A stretch of 64,000 bases of DNA, from the NCBI GenBank assembly GCA_944391415.1, contig CALXTM010000002.1:1-64000 (forward strand), given 5' to 3'. Below are positions 47,542 through 55,136 of the stretch, piece after piece. Position 1 is the first letter of the stretch; the number at the start of each line of letters is the position of its first letter. The stretch comes from an uncultured Alphaproteobacteria bacterium (GTDB lineage: Bacteria; Pseudomonadota; Alphaproteobacteria; RF32; CAG-239). The position numbers were made by a program, and so were the translations under genes. A model generated the notes under the pieces. The model was given only the letters and a program-made list of their open reading frames with translations, was not told the DNA's origin and did no database searches.

Positions 47542-48078
47542 TTATGCCAATTTGGCCAACAATGATTTGTAAGAAGTGCTTACAATCTTAAATTTTTCTT
47601 CGGCCTTGGCATCAGATTTATTAATATCGGGATGATATTTTTTTACGGCGTTTTTATAGGCTTTTTTCAAGGAATCGACACTTAACTCCGTTATCTCAAG
47701 CTCCATGATTTTGAGACCTTCTCTTTCGGACGGAGTAAGATAAATATTGGGTGATGAGCTTTGAGTATCAACATCATCAAAAATATTATAGCCGCCCTTA
47801 AAATCAAAACCAAATCCATATTTCATGCGTGATGAAAACTTAAATTTTCGATATTTATCTTCTTCCGAATCAGTCGGAATATCACCATCATAGTAATTCC
47901 ATTTTGCATTGTAGGCTTGAACATGCTCAAGACAAAACCAATAATACTCTTTTAGGCGATTATCTTTGGGCGCACGATATTCTCCGGCTTTGGTGCATCC
48001 CGGATAATCACATTTGTGTTCGCAATTTTCATTTTGCGGAGCAAAATATTTGCTTTGTCGACGCTTTTTTTGAATCAT
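47542..48078 (-). CDS. J-domain protein with N-terminal Cys-rich region
   Basis: 178 residues. The N-terminal part has a small Cys/His cluster (CEHKCDYPGCTKAGEY and WFCLEHVQAY) that could bind zinc. The C-terminal ~60 residues form a J-domain (LKKAYKNAVKKYHPDINKSD) with the HPD motif needed to stimulate an Hsp70. This arrangement is a known alphaproteobacterial type of DnaJ-domain protein; the client is unknown. Confidence 0.85.
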   Translation of the reverse strand: MIQKKRRQSKYFAPQNENCEHKCDYPGCTKAGEYRAPKDNRLKEYYWFCLEHVQAYNAKWNYYDGDIPTDSEEDKYRKFKFSSRMKYGFGFDFKGGYNIFDDVDTQSSSPNIYLTPSEREGLKIMELEITELSVDSLKKAYKNAVKKYHPDINKSDAKAEEKFKIVSTSYKSLLAKLA

Positions 48079-48222
48079 AGGTGTTTGTGTCCATTAAATA
48101 TTCGTAGCAAAATAGTCCATTTCAAACTTTAGTGCAAGATTTTATTTCTTATTGTATTACGGTAAAAAAATATTTATACTTGGTGGTGTTTTTAATAATC
48201 TTAGTTGGTGGATATCCAAATA

Positions 48223-49065
48223 ATGCCAGAGCTGCCAGAGGTAGAAACAATAAAAACGGCCGTAGCCAAGGGCATCGGTTGCTGCAGAATTGAACAGGTT
48301 GTTGTTCGAAATCCTAATTTGCGCCAAAAAGTTCCTGCTGACCTGCCACAAAAAGTCGAAAATGCCATGATAATAAATTTCAGGCGAATCGCTAAATATA
48401 TAGTGATTGATCTTGATAACGGATTGAGCTTGCTTTGGCATATGGGTATGAGCGGTAAAATATCATTGTGTGACAAACGGCCAACGACACTGCAAAAACA
48501 TGATCATATAATAATTAAGACGACCAACGGTTTTATTATATATAATGATCCTCGCAGATTTGGGTTGTTTACCTATTGCCAAACCGATAACCTTAAAAAT
48601 ATAAAGCTATTTGCCAAAACAGGTGTTGATCCTTTTGGTGATAGTTTGACAACCGATTATTTGTTTGGAAGACTGCAACAGAAGAAAAAACTCCCCATTA
48701 AAGAGGCTTTGCTTGACCAAAGCATTATTGCCGGAATCGGCAATATTTATGCATCAGAAATTTTATACGAATCCAGAATATCGCCATTGCGTCTTTGTTC
48801 TGAAATCAGTAAAGAAGAATGCAAAAAGATTATTGCAAATACCCGCGATATTTTGCAAAAGGCCATTAAAGCCGGCGGTTCGACCCTGCGTGATTATAAA
48901 AAGCCCGATGGATCTTTGGGATATTTTCAAAACCAACATTGTGTTTATAACAAGACCGGACAGCCTTGTCCTGATTGCATATGCAATATTGCCAAAACCG
49001 GCGGCATAAAAAAAATTGTTCAGGGCGGAAGATCAACTTTTTATTGTGAAAGTTTACAAAAATGA
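48223..49065 (+). CDS. mutM: Formamidopyrimidine-DNA glycosylase
   Basis: Base-excision repair enzyme that removes 8-oxoguanine. ATG 48223 must be the start because the catalytic proline follows Met directly (MPELPEVET); 280 residues. Lys of GMSGKISL, the helix-two-turn-helix, and Arg of QGGRST are present. The zinc finger is incomplete: PCPDC supplies the first pair, but the second ends YCESLQK, so the fourth cysteine is Leu; nearby ICN offers an extra Cys. It opens the conserved run leading to dnaA. Confidence 0.95.
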   Translation: MPELPEVETIKTAVAKGIGCCRIEQVVVRNPNLRQKVPADLPQKVENAMIINFRRIAKYIVIDLDNGLSLLWHMGMSGKISLCDKRPTTLQKHDHIIIKTTNGFIIYNDPRRFGLFTYCQTDNLKNIKLFAKTGVDPFGDSLTTDYLFGRLQQKKKLPIKEALLDQSIIAGIGNIYASEILYESRISPLRLCSEISKEECKKIIANTRDILQKAIKAGGSTLRDYKKPDGSLGYFQNQHCVYNKTGQPCPDCICNIAKTGGIKKIVQGGRSTFYCESLQK

Positions 49066-49430
49066 AAAAAATATTTTATATTTTTATATGTCTTATGCTG
49101 TTGGCAGTCTGCCCAGCCCAAGTAAACGCCGCATTTGTCGAAGGATTGGAAGATATTCCTTTGCCGGAGGGGTTAAATCAGGTTGAAAACGGCAATCTTA
49201 ATTTTGGAAACGAGGAAATAAGACTAATTGAAACGTATCTGACATCGTCTGATTTGTCATTTGGTCAAGTGGCATCTTTTTATAAAGAAACATTGCCGCA
49301 AATGGGGTGGTTGCTAAAAACGCAACGGCAAAGAAAAATTTTATTTGAGCGCGAAGGTGAGACATTGGAAATAAGCGAAGAATCGTCAAATCCTTTGATT
49401 GTAAGACTGACAGTTAAAAGCAAACTATAA
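49062..49430 (+). CDS. Small exported protein of unknown function
   Basis: 122 residues; ATG overlaps the mutM stop by four bases. A clear signal peptide (MKKIFYIFICLMLLAVCPAQ, cleavage after VNA) precedes a compact domain (YLTSSDLSFGQVASFYKETL, PQMGWLLKTQR, ILFEREGETLEIS) of a type often seen beside mutM in alphaproteobacteria. A Cys in the signal peptide is not in a good lipobox, so it is probably soluble in the periplasm. Confidence 0.78.
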   Translation: MKKIFYIFICLMLLAVCPAQVNAAFVEGLEDIPLPEGLNQVENGNLNFGNEEIRLIETYLTSSDLSFGQVASFYKETLPQMGWLLKTQRQRKILFEREGETLEISEESSNPLIVRLTVKSKL

Positions 49431-49445
49431 TTTGAGGATTTTTAG

Positions 49446-50195
49446 ATGGAAGAAAACAACACAATTTTAACTAAAACAGACGCAAACATCGGCATTATAA
49501 CGCTAAACAGGCCAGATGATATGAATGCTGTTAACCTTGAAATGCTGAACGAAACAGCCTACCAAGTGCAGACTTGGGAGTATGACGATAATATCCGTTG
49601 TATAATTATCCAAGGATCAGAAAAAGTTTTTGCAGCAGGAATCGACTTCAAAGCCCTGAGCTATGAATTATCACAGCAAAGTTTGGCCTTAAAAGCCTGG
49701 CAAGATGAGTTTAACAAAATCGTAAATTGCAGCAAACCGATTGTTGTGGCAGTTGCAGGATATGCTCTTGGGATGGGATGTGATTTGGCAATGGCCGGTG
49801 ATATCATTTTGGCCGAAGAATCAGCACAATTTGGATATCCCGAATTGTCTATGGGGATGATACCTGCTTTTGGCGGTTGCTCAAGGTTGATGCACCGTAT
49901 CGGTAAAGCCAAAGCTATGGAAGTTATTTTGACCGGACGGGCTTTAAGCGCCGAGGAAGCTGATTTGTGCGGACTAATAAGCCGGGTCGTTCCGCTGCAT
50001 GATTTGTTTGACGAGGCATTGCGCGTAGCAAACCGAATCGCCTCGCTTCCATATCAAGCCGTTATGCAGGCAAAAGAGACTCTGAACCAAGTTGATAATA
50101 TGAATTTGCAAAACGGCGCCGAATTGGAGCTAAAAAGTTGCCGCCTTAGCATAAATACGCCGGAATTTAGAAATATTTTGACCAATTTCAAATAA
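49446..50195 (+). CDS. Enoyl-CoA hydratase/isomerase family protein
   Basis: 249 residues, GAGGA eight bases before ATG. Crotonase fold: oxyanion-hole strand KVFAAGIDFKALS and the active-site loop FGYPELSMGMIPAFGG with the first Glu; the second Glu is in IGKAKAMEVILTG. Both catalytic acids are present, so a hydratase is likely. Substrate cannot be told. Its place between the mutM pair and rpsT is the usual one in alphaproteobacteria. Confidence 0.92.
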   Translation: MEENNTILTKTDANIGIITLNRPDDMNAVNLEMLNETAYQVQTWEYDDNIRCIIIQGSEKVFAAGIDFKALSYELSQQSLALKAWQDEFNKIVNCSKPIVVAVAGYALGMGCDLAMAGDIILAEESAQFGYPELSMGMIPAFGGCSRLMHRIGKAKAMEVILTGRALSAEEADLCGLISRVVPLHDLFDEALRVANRIASLPYQAVMQAKETLNQVDNMNLQNGAELELKSCRLSINTPEFRNILTNFK

Positions 50196-50317
50196 AAAAT
50201 GTTTCGAATCGAGATGATGCGTAAAATTATTGTTGACTTCATAAGCTATTCAAGTTTATAAAGCATTAGCAGTTAAAAAAATTGGAATAACTTGTTAATT
50301 TGAAATGGAAGAAAAAA

Positions 50318-50578
50318 ATGGCCAATCATAAATCTGCAAAAAGCAGAATCGTAAGAAATAATAAAAGAGCCGTTATTAACGGTGCCCGCAGAAGTCGCGT
50401 TCGTACTTTTGTAAAGAAAGTTGAAGCAGCTATTGTCGCCGGTGATAAAGATTTGGCAAATGCCGCTTTCAGAACTGCCGAATCAGAATTGATGCGTGCA
50501 GTAAGAAAAGGCGTTTTCAAAATGAATACCGCTGCGCGTAAAATTTCGCGTCTTTCGCAAAAAATTAAAGCTCTGTAA
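50318..50578 (+). CDS. rpsT: 30S ribosomal protein S20
   Basis: 86 residues from ATG 50318 (GGAAG upstream; TTG 50300 rejected). Starts [20 protein letters not shown] and is Lys/Arg-rich throughout, as expected of this 16S-rRNA-binding three-helix protein. Followed by a strong hairpin terminator. Confidence 0.97.
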   Translation: MANHKSAKSRIVRNNKRAVINGARRSRVRTFVKKVEAAIVAGDKDLANAAFRTAESELMRAVRKGVFKMNTAARKISRLSQKIKAL

Positions 50579-50600
50579 TCAGAGTTTTTATTGACAAATA

Positions 50601-50650
50601 AAACACAAGCTTGAGCTCTGTTTCAGAGTTTTTTCGGCTTGTGTTTTTTT
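50601..50650 (+). terminator. Terminator after rpsT
   Basis: Outer stem AAACACAAGC / GCTTGTGTTT enclosing a smaller one (CTCTG / CAGAG), then a run of T. Ends the transcript before the dnaA upstream region. Confidence 0.85.
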
Positions 50651-51030
50651 GTTGGAAAATCAACAGAATCCGGGCGACTCCTTTAAAAACTATTGTCAAG
50701 AAATTTAATTCAAATGTTCGGTAAAAGTTCTGTTGTATTTATTTTTTTTTGCCCTAATATTCGAATCACTTTGTTAGAGAGTTTGGAAATTGAATTTTGA
50801 ACTTTTTTAGAATCTAAGAAGCTAGACAGTACCGTCTATTTATTAGTTGTCATTTTCAGGTTTTCTTTATTGATTGCCAACACAAGTCTTTTTTAGAGAT
50901 GTTTGTATAGGGGGTTTTTGGGCGTATAAGATGCAAGATCTTTAACTAGCAAGAGCTCTTACAAAATACAATTAAAAAATTTGAAAGTGGCAGGGGTTGA
51001 AACTTTTTAAGAATAGATTGGGGAGTAAAA
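50651..51030. promoter_or_regulatory. dnaA upstream region (380 bases without a gene)
   Basis: AT-rich. No coding sequence and no DnaA box close to TTATCCACA was found on either strand. It holds four GANTC sites (50666, 50676, 50763, 50810), one near-palindrome TAGACAGTACCGTCTA (50823-50838; one mismatched pair) that could be an operator, and a promoter candidate TTGTAT-N16-TATAAG (50903-50930). The dnaA ATG follows GGGGAG. Read as a regulatory region, not as the origin. Confidence 0.5.
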
Positions 51031-52476
51031 ATGGTCGAAGAAGCAATTGTTGACGAAACATCGGTTTTGGACCAATGGGGACAAATTTGTGAACAGTTAA
51101 AATCAGAGATTGGCGAAACCGCTTTTGACAGTTGGCTTAAACCTTTAACAGTCGGGTCTTTTAATAACGGAGTGATGAATATTTGCGTACCGACACGCTT
51201 TATGAGAAACTGGGTGATTACGAACTATAGCGACAGAATACATAAAATATGGCAAAAGAAAAACCCTCAGATTCAAAATATCAATTTTATCGTTCAGGCA
51301 GGTCAGGATACAATTGCATCCAGAGGATTATATAACCCAACTTGCCGCTCTTTACTGAAAAAAATTAACTCTTCTCCGATGCCGCAAAATATATACCAAT
51401 CAGGTATTGCATCGGTTGCGGCAAACGCCAATGAAGGTGCTTTGAATGATTCTTTATCAGTGCCTCTCAATCCTCAATATACGTTTGAAAATTTTGTGGT
51501 TGGCAAGACTAATGAATTTGCTTATGCTGCCGCCCGCAAAGTTGCAGAATCACGGAACATTTCTTTTAATCCTTTGTTCTTATATTCTGGTGTCGGACTT
51601 GGCAAAACACACCTTATGCACGCGATTGCCTGGCACATCAAACAACAGGATCCAAGCCGTAACATTGTTTATCTTTCGGCAGAGAAGTTTATGTATAAAT
51701 TTGTACGTGCTTTAAGATATAAAGACACAACAGCATTTAAGGAACAATTTCGTTCGGTTGATGTTTTGATGGTTGATGACGTACAATTTATGGGCGGAAA
51801 AGACACAACCCAAGAAGAGTTCTTTTATACCTTTAACTCGTTGATTGAAGAAGGCCGTCAAATCATTATTTCGGCTGATAAATCACCGGCTGATTTGGAA
51901 GGGATTGAAGCCAGGCTTAAATCTCGTCTTGGCTGCGGTTTGGTTGCAGATATTCACCCAACCGATTTTGATTTGCGCATGGGCATTCTGAATAGCAAGG
52001 CTAAACAGCTTGGATTTGAATTGCCGCAAAAAGTAGCTGAATTCTTGGCCACTAAAATTACCTCTAACATTCGCGAATTGGAGGGAGCTTTGCGCAGAGT
52101 TATTGCTCATTCGCAGCTTTTGAGCAATCATGAAATCACTCTTGATATGACACAAGATATTTTGAAAGATATGTTGCGCTCTTTTGACAAGCGGACAACC
52201 ATTGATGAAATTCAGAAAAAAGTTGCAGAGCATTTTAATATTTCGGTTAAAGAGATGCAATCTTCTCGCCGGGCAAGAACGGTTGCCAGACCGAGACAAA
52301 TTGCCATGTATTTGGCCAAGCAACTAACATCGCGTTCTTTGCCGGAGATTGGGCGTAAATTTGACCGCGACCACACAACGGTAATGCACGCAGTCCGCAA
52401 GGTAGAAGAGTTGATTATGGAAGATGTTTCTTTGGCAGAAAATGTCGAGGCATTGCGCCGCGCTTTGGAAGCTTAG
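51031..52476 (+). CDS. dnaA: Chromosomal replication initiator DnaA
   Basis: 481 residues. Domain I (~1-90), AAA+ domain III with Walker A GVGLGKTHL and Walker B VLMVDDVQFM, and domain IV DNA-binding signature with GRKFDRDHTTVMHAVRKVEE. All residues typical of an active initiator are seen. dnaN and recF follow, the classical order. Confidence 0.98.
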   Translation: MVEEAIVDETSVLDQWGQICEQLKSEIGETAFDSWLKPLTVGSFNNGVMNICVPTRFMRNWVITNYSDRIHKIWQKKNPQIQNINFIVQAGQDTIASRGLYNPTCRSLLKKINSSPMPQNIYQSGIASVAANANEGALNDSLSVPLNPQYTFENFVVGKTNEFAYAAARKVAESRNISFNPLFLYSGVGLGKTHLMHAIAWHIKQQDPSRNIVYLSAEKFMYKFVRALRYKDTTAFKEQFRSVDVLMVDDVQFMGGKDTTQEEFFYTFNSLIEEGRQIIISADKSPADLEGIEARLKSRLGCGLVADIHPTDFDLRMGILNSKAKQLGFELPQKVAEFLATKITSNIRELEGALRRVIAHSQLLSNHEITLDMTQDILKDMLRSFDKRTTIDEIQKKVAEHFNISVKEMQSSRRARTVARPRQIAMYLAKQLTSRSLPEIGRKFDRDHTTVMHAVRKVEELIMEDVSLAENVEALRRALEA

Positions 52477-52496
52477 ACCCTCTTAAAAAACTGTTG

Positions 52497-52567
52497 ACGA
52501 CTTATTGTTTTGTCTTTTGATTTTGGCAGTTTATGCTATACTTTTGGCAAAGTTAACAATAAGTCGT
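52497..52567. promoter_or_regulatory. Long inverted repeat in dnaA-dnaN spacer
   Basis: ACGACTTATTGTT (52497-52509) and AACAATAAGTCGT (52555-52567) are perfect inverted copies around a 45-base core. The core carries a -10-like TATACT (52537-52542). The right arm is followed by a run of seven T, so the RNA could also act as a terminator or attenuator just before dnaN. Confidence 0.5.
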
Positions 52568-52586
52568 TTTTTTATGGATTAAAACT

Positions 52587-53705
52587 ATGAGATTTACTAT
52601 TGAACGCGCTAATTTATTAAAAACATTAAGCCATGTACAAAGCATCGTCGAAAAGAGAAATACCATACCCGTGCTGTCAAATGTTAGAATCGAAGCTTTG
52701 GGTGACGGTATCAGCTTTAAGGCTACCGACATGGATACTGAGATTACCGAAATGGCCGATGCCAAAATAAGTGAAACAGGTGCAACAACTGCTCCTGCTC
52801 ATATGCTTTATGACATTGTCCGCAAACTGTCTGACGGGTCACAAGTAGAGCTTATTTTTCCGGATGATAAAGGACAGCTAACCATCTCCTCGGGACGTTC
52901 AAAGTTTTCATTGTCGACCATTGGAGTTGAGGATTTTCCGGTCATATCGGGAGATAAACTGCCGACATCTTTTGTCATGGCCAAAGACGAGCTTAAAGAT
53001 GTGATTGATCGCACTCAGTTTGCCATGTCAACCGAGGAGACAAGATATTATCTTAACGGGCTTTATGTCCATGCTAAAAAAGACGGTGCATCTGAAGTTT
53101 TGCGCGTAGTAGCAACCGACGGGCATCGCCTGGCTTGCGTAGAATCGCCTCTGCCTAAAGGTGCAGAAAATCTAAAAGGCGTTATTATTCCTCGCAAGAC
53201 AGTGTCTGAAATCCGCAAATTGCTTGATGACAATACGGTTGAAAACGTTACGGTTGAAATATCGGAAAACAAAGTAAGATTTTCGATTACAGATATTACA
53301 TTAACCTCAAAATTGATTGATGGAACATACCCTGATTATGAAAGAGTAATTCCTACCGATAATGACAAAAAGGTGGAACTTAGTGTTAAAGATTTGGCAG
53401 CAGCGGTTGACCGTGTTTCGGTTGTGGCAGAAAGAACCCGCGCCATTAAAATGCTGACACATCATAACAAGGTCACTATTGTCACATCGAGCCCTGATTT
53501 GGGCAGTGCTTCGGAAGATTTGGAGGCTAAGTATGAAAGCGATGATTTGGAAATAGGATACAACTTCAGATATTTGTTGGATATTTTGGCCGAAATGAAA
53601 GGTGACAGAGTTTGCATCTCGTTTGCAGATGCATCGTCTCCTTCGGTTATACATGATATGTCTGATGCCAGTGCAATTTATGTCTTGATGCCCATGAGGG
53701 TATAA
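52587..53705 (+). CDS. dnaN: DNA polymerase III sliding clamp (beta subunit)
   Basis: 372 residues, three repeated clamp domains. Starts MRFTIERANLLKTLSHVQSI and ends YVLMPMRV, the standard clamp terminus forming the binding pocket. The dimeric ring tethers polymerases and other factors to DNA. The recF start codon overlaps no bases but follows immediately. Confidence 0.98.
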   Translation: MRFTIERANLLKTLSHVQSIVEKRNTIPVLSNVRIEALGDGISFKATDMDTEITEMADAKISETGATTAPAHMLYDIVRKLSDGSQVELIFPDDKGQLTISSGRSKFSLSTIGVEDFPVISGDKLPTSFVMAKDELKDVIDRTQFAMSTEETRYYLNGLYVHAKKDGASEVLRVVATDGHRLACVESPLPKGAENLKGVIIPRKTVSEIRKLLDDNTVENVTVEISENKVRFSITDITLTSKLIDGTYPDYERVIPTDNDKKVELSVKDLAAAVDRVSVVAERTRAIKMLTHHNKVTIVTSSPDLGSASEDLEAKYESDDLEIGYNFRYLLDILAEMKGDRVCISFADASSPSVIHDMSDASAIYVLMPMRV

Positions 53706-54929
53706 ATGGACAGTCTTGCCTGCAATTTGCATAATCTAACCAAGTTAAAGTCAGGTGTCGAACGCCTGACTTTAACTGATTTTAGAAATTATGCATCTTT
53801 ACGGATTGAGGCCGATGTTGCACCGGTGGTTTTGTATGGTGACAACGGATGCGGAAAGACCAATATCTTGGAAGCAATCTCTTTTTTAACCCCGGGGCGC
53901 GGCCTTCGCGGTGCAAGATTGGCTGATATCAAAAGATTTATTCCGCAAATAAACGATCATAATTCTTTTGACTTTATTTCGCCGCTCAACTGGGCGGTAG
54001 CCGCTGAAATATATAATAACGGAGAGGTTTTTAATATAGCTACTGCTGTCGAAAAAAGCATCAGAGAACTGGATGACAGCGACGACTATCGTACTTGCGA
54101 AAGACGTGTCGTTAAAATTGACGGAATTAAAACCGCATCTCAAGCAGACCTTGGACGTTATTTTTCGGCAATTTGGATCACGCCGCAAATGGATCGGCTC
54201 TTTCGTGGCGGCAGCCAACCGCGACGGGCTTTTTTGGACAGATTGGTTTATGCTTTTGATGTGGAACATGCCAAAAGAACCGCTAATTTTGAACACCTGT
54301 ATCGCGAATGGTATCACCTGATAAAAGAGGGAAAGCGCGATAATCACTGGCTGTTGTCTTTGGAAGAAAATATGGCTGCTTTGGGAGTAGCTATTGCCGC
54401 AGCCAGACGAGAACAAGTGGCAAAACTCAATACTTTTATCGAAACCGAGCCGGATGACATCTTCCCTTCGGTTATATTAAAACTTGAGGGCGTTATTGAA
54501 AAAGCACTGGAGCACAAGGCGGCTGTCGATGTTGAAGACGAATATAGGGATATGCTTAAAAGACAAAGGCACCTGGTGGCTGAAAATGAAAATCCCGACG
54601 GAATTAATCGCACTGACTTTAAGGTCTTTTTCAAAAAGAAAAATATGCCGGCGGAGCTGTGTTCAACCGGTGAGCAAAAATCTCTGCTGATAAGCATTAT
54701 CCTGGCACAAACCAAATGCCAAACCCTATACAAAGGTTTTGCCCCTGTAATGCTGCTTGATGAAGTGGCTGCCCACCTTGACGATACAAAAAAAGAAGCT
54801 TTGCTTGATAAAATCAAAAATCTAAACCTGCAAGCTTGGATTACCACAACAAATCCCGAAATTTTTGCGTCGTTTCGTTCTGATGCGCAATTTTTTAGAA
54901 TTAAAGATAATCGGATTTTGGAAGATTAG
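53706..54929 (+). CDS. recF: DNA replication and repair protein RecF
   Basis: 407 residues; loads RecA at gaps. SMC-like ATPase: RLTLTDFRNYASLRI, Walker A VVLYGDNGCGKTNILEAI, signature CSTGEQKSLLISII, Walker B PVMLLDEVAAHLD. About 20 residues precede the usual family start; GAGG six bases before ATG 53706 supports it, and no start codon fits better downstream. The extra codons carry a strong hairpin (53743-53777). Confidence 0.95.
   Translation: MDSLACNLHNLTKLKSGVERLTLTDFRNYASLRIEADVAPVVLYGDNGCGKTNILEAISFLTPGRGLRGARLADIKRFIPQINDHNSFDFISPLNWAVAAEIYNNGEVFNIATAVEKSIRELDDSDDYRTCERRVVKIDGIKTASQADLGRYFSAIWITPQMDRLFRGGSQPRRAFLDRLVYAFDVEHAKRTANFEHLYREWYHLIKEGKRDNHWLLSLEENMAALGVAIAAARREQVAKLNTFIETEPDDIFPSVILKLEGVIEKALEHKAAVDVEDEYRDMLKRQRHLVAENENPDGINRTDFKVFFKKKNMPAELCSTGEQKSLLISIILAQTKCQTLYKGFAPVMLLDEVAAHLDDTKKEALLDKIKNLNLQAWITTTNPEIFASFRSDAQFFRIKDNRILED
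53743..53777 (+). promoter_or_regulatory. Perfect hairpin inside the recF 5' coding region
   Basis: AGTTAAAGTCAGG (53743-53755) pairs with CCTGACTTTAACT (53765-53777); two or three more pairs can close a CGA loop. It covers about codons 13-24 of recF. No T-run follows, so it is not a standard terminator; it may slow translation or stabilise the RNA. Confidence 0.55.
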
Positions 54930-55110
54930 AGTCAAAAACTGCGATTCGGCAAAGCTCAAAAAATATCATTATAAAAAAACTTTATTCGACTCAAAACGAA
55001 TCTGGATAAGCATTTGTGGCGAATCGCCGGTTTTGCTGATGGGAATCGGTAATTTTTTGTTAAACTTTTTCTCTTACCCTTAGCCTAAATAGGATTCTAT
55101 ATGGTGATTC
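54929..55110. repeat. Cluster of eight GANTC sites between recF and the autotransporter
   Basis: GANTC occurs at 54929, 54943, 54988, 54998, 55021, 55043, 55093 and 55106. The first overlaps the recF stop; the rest are in the non-coding spacer. TCTGGATAA at 55001-55009 differs from the DnaA-box complement TGTGGATAA at one base, and an AT-rich stretch lies at 54958-54986. Confidence 0.8.
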
Positions 55111-55136
55111 GTCTTTAACGCGGAGACAGGGTGATT

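Noticed and set aside
50651-51030. Chromosomal origin upstream of dnaA
   Set aside because: No DnaA box close to TTATCCACA on either strand, and origins in this class often lie elsewhere.
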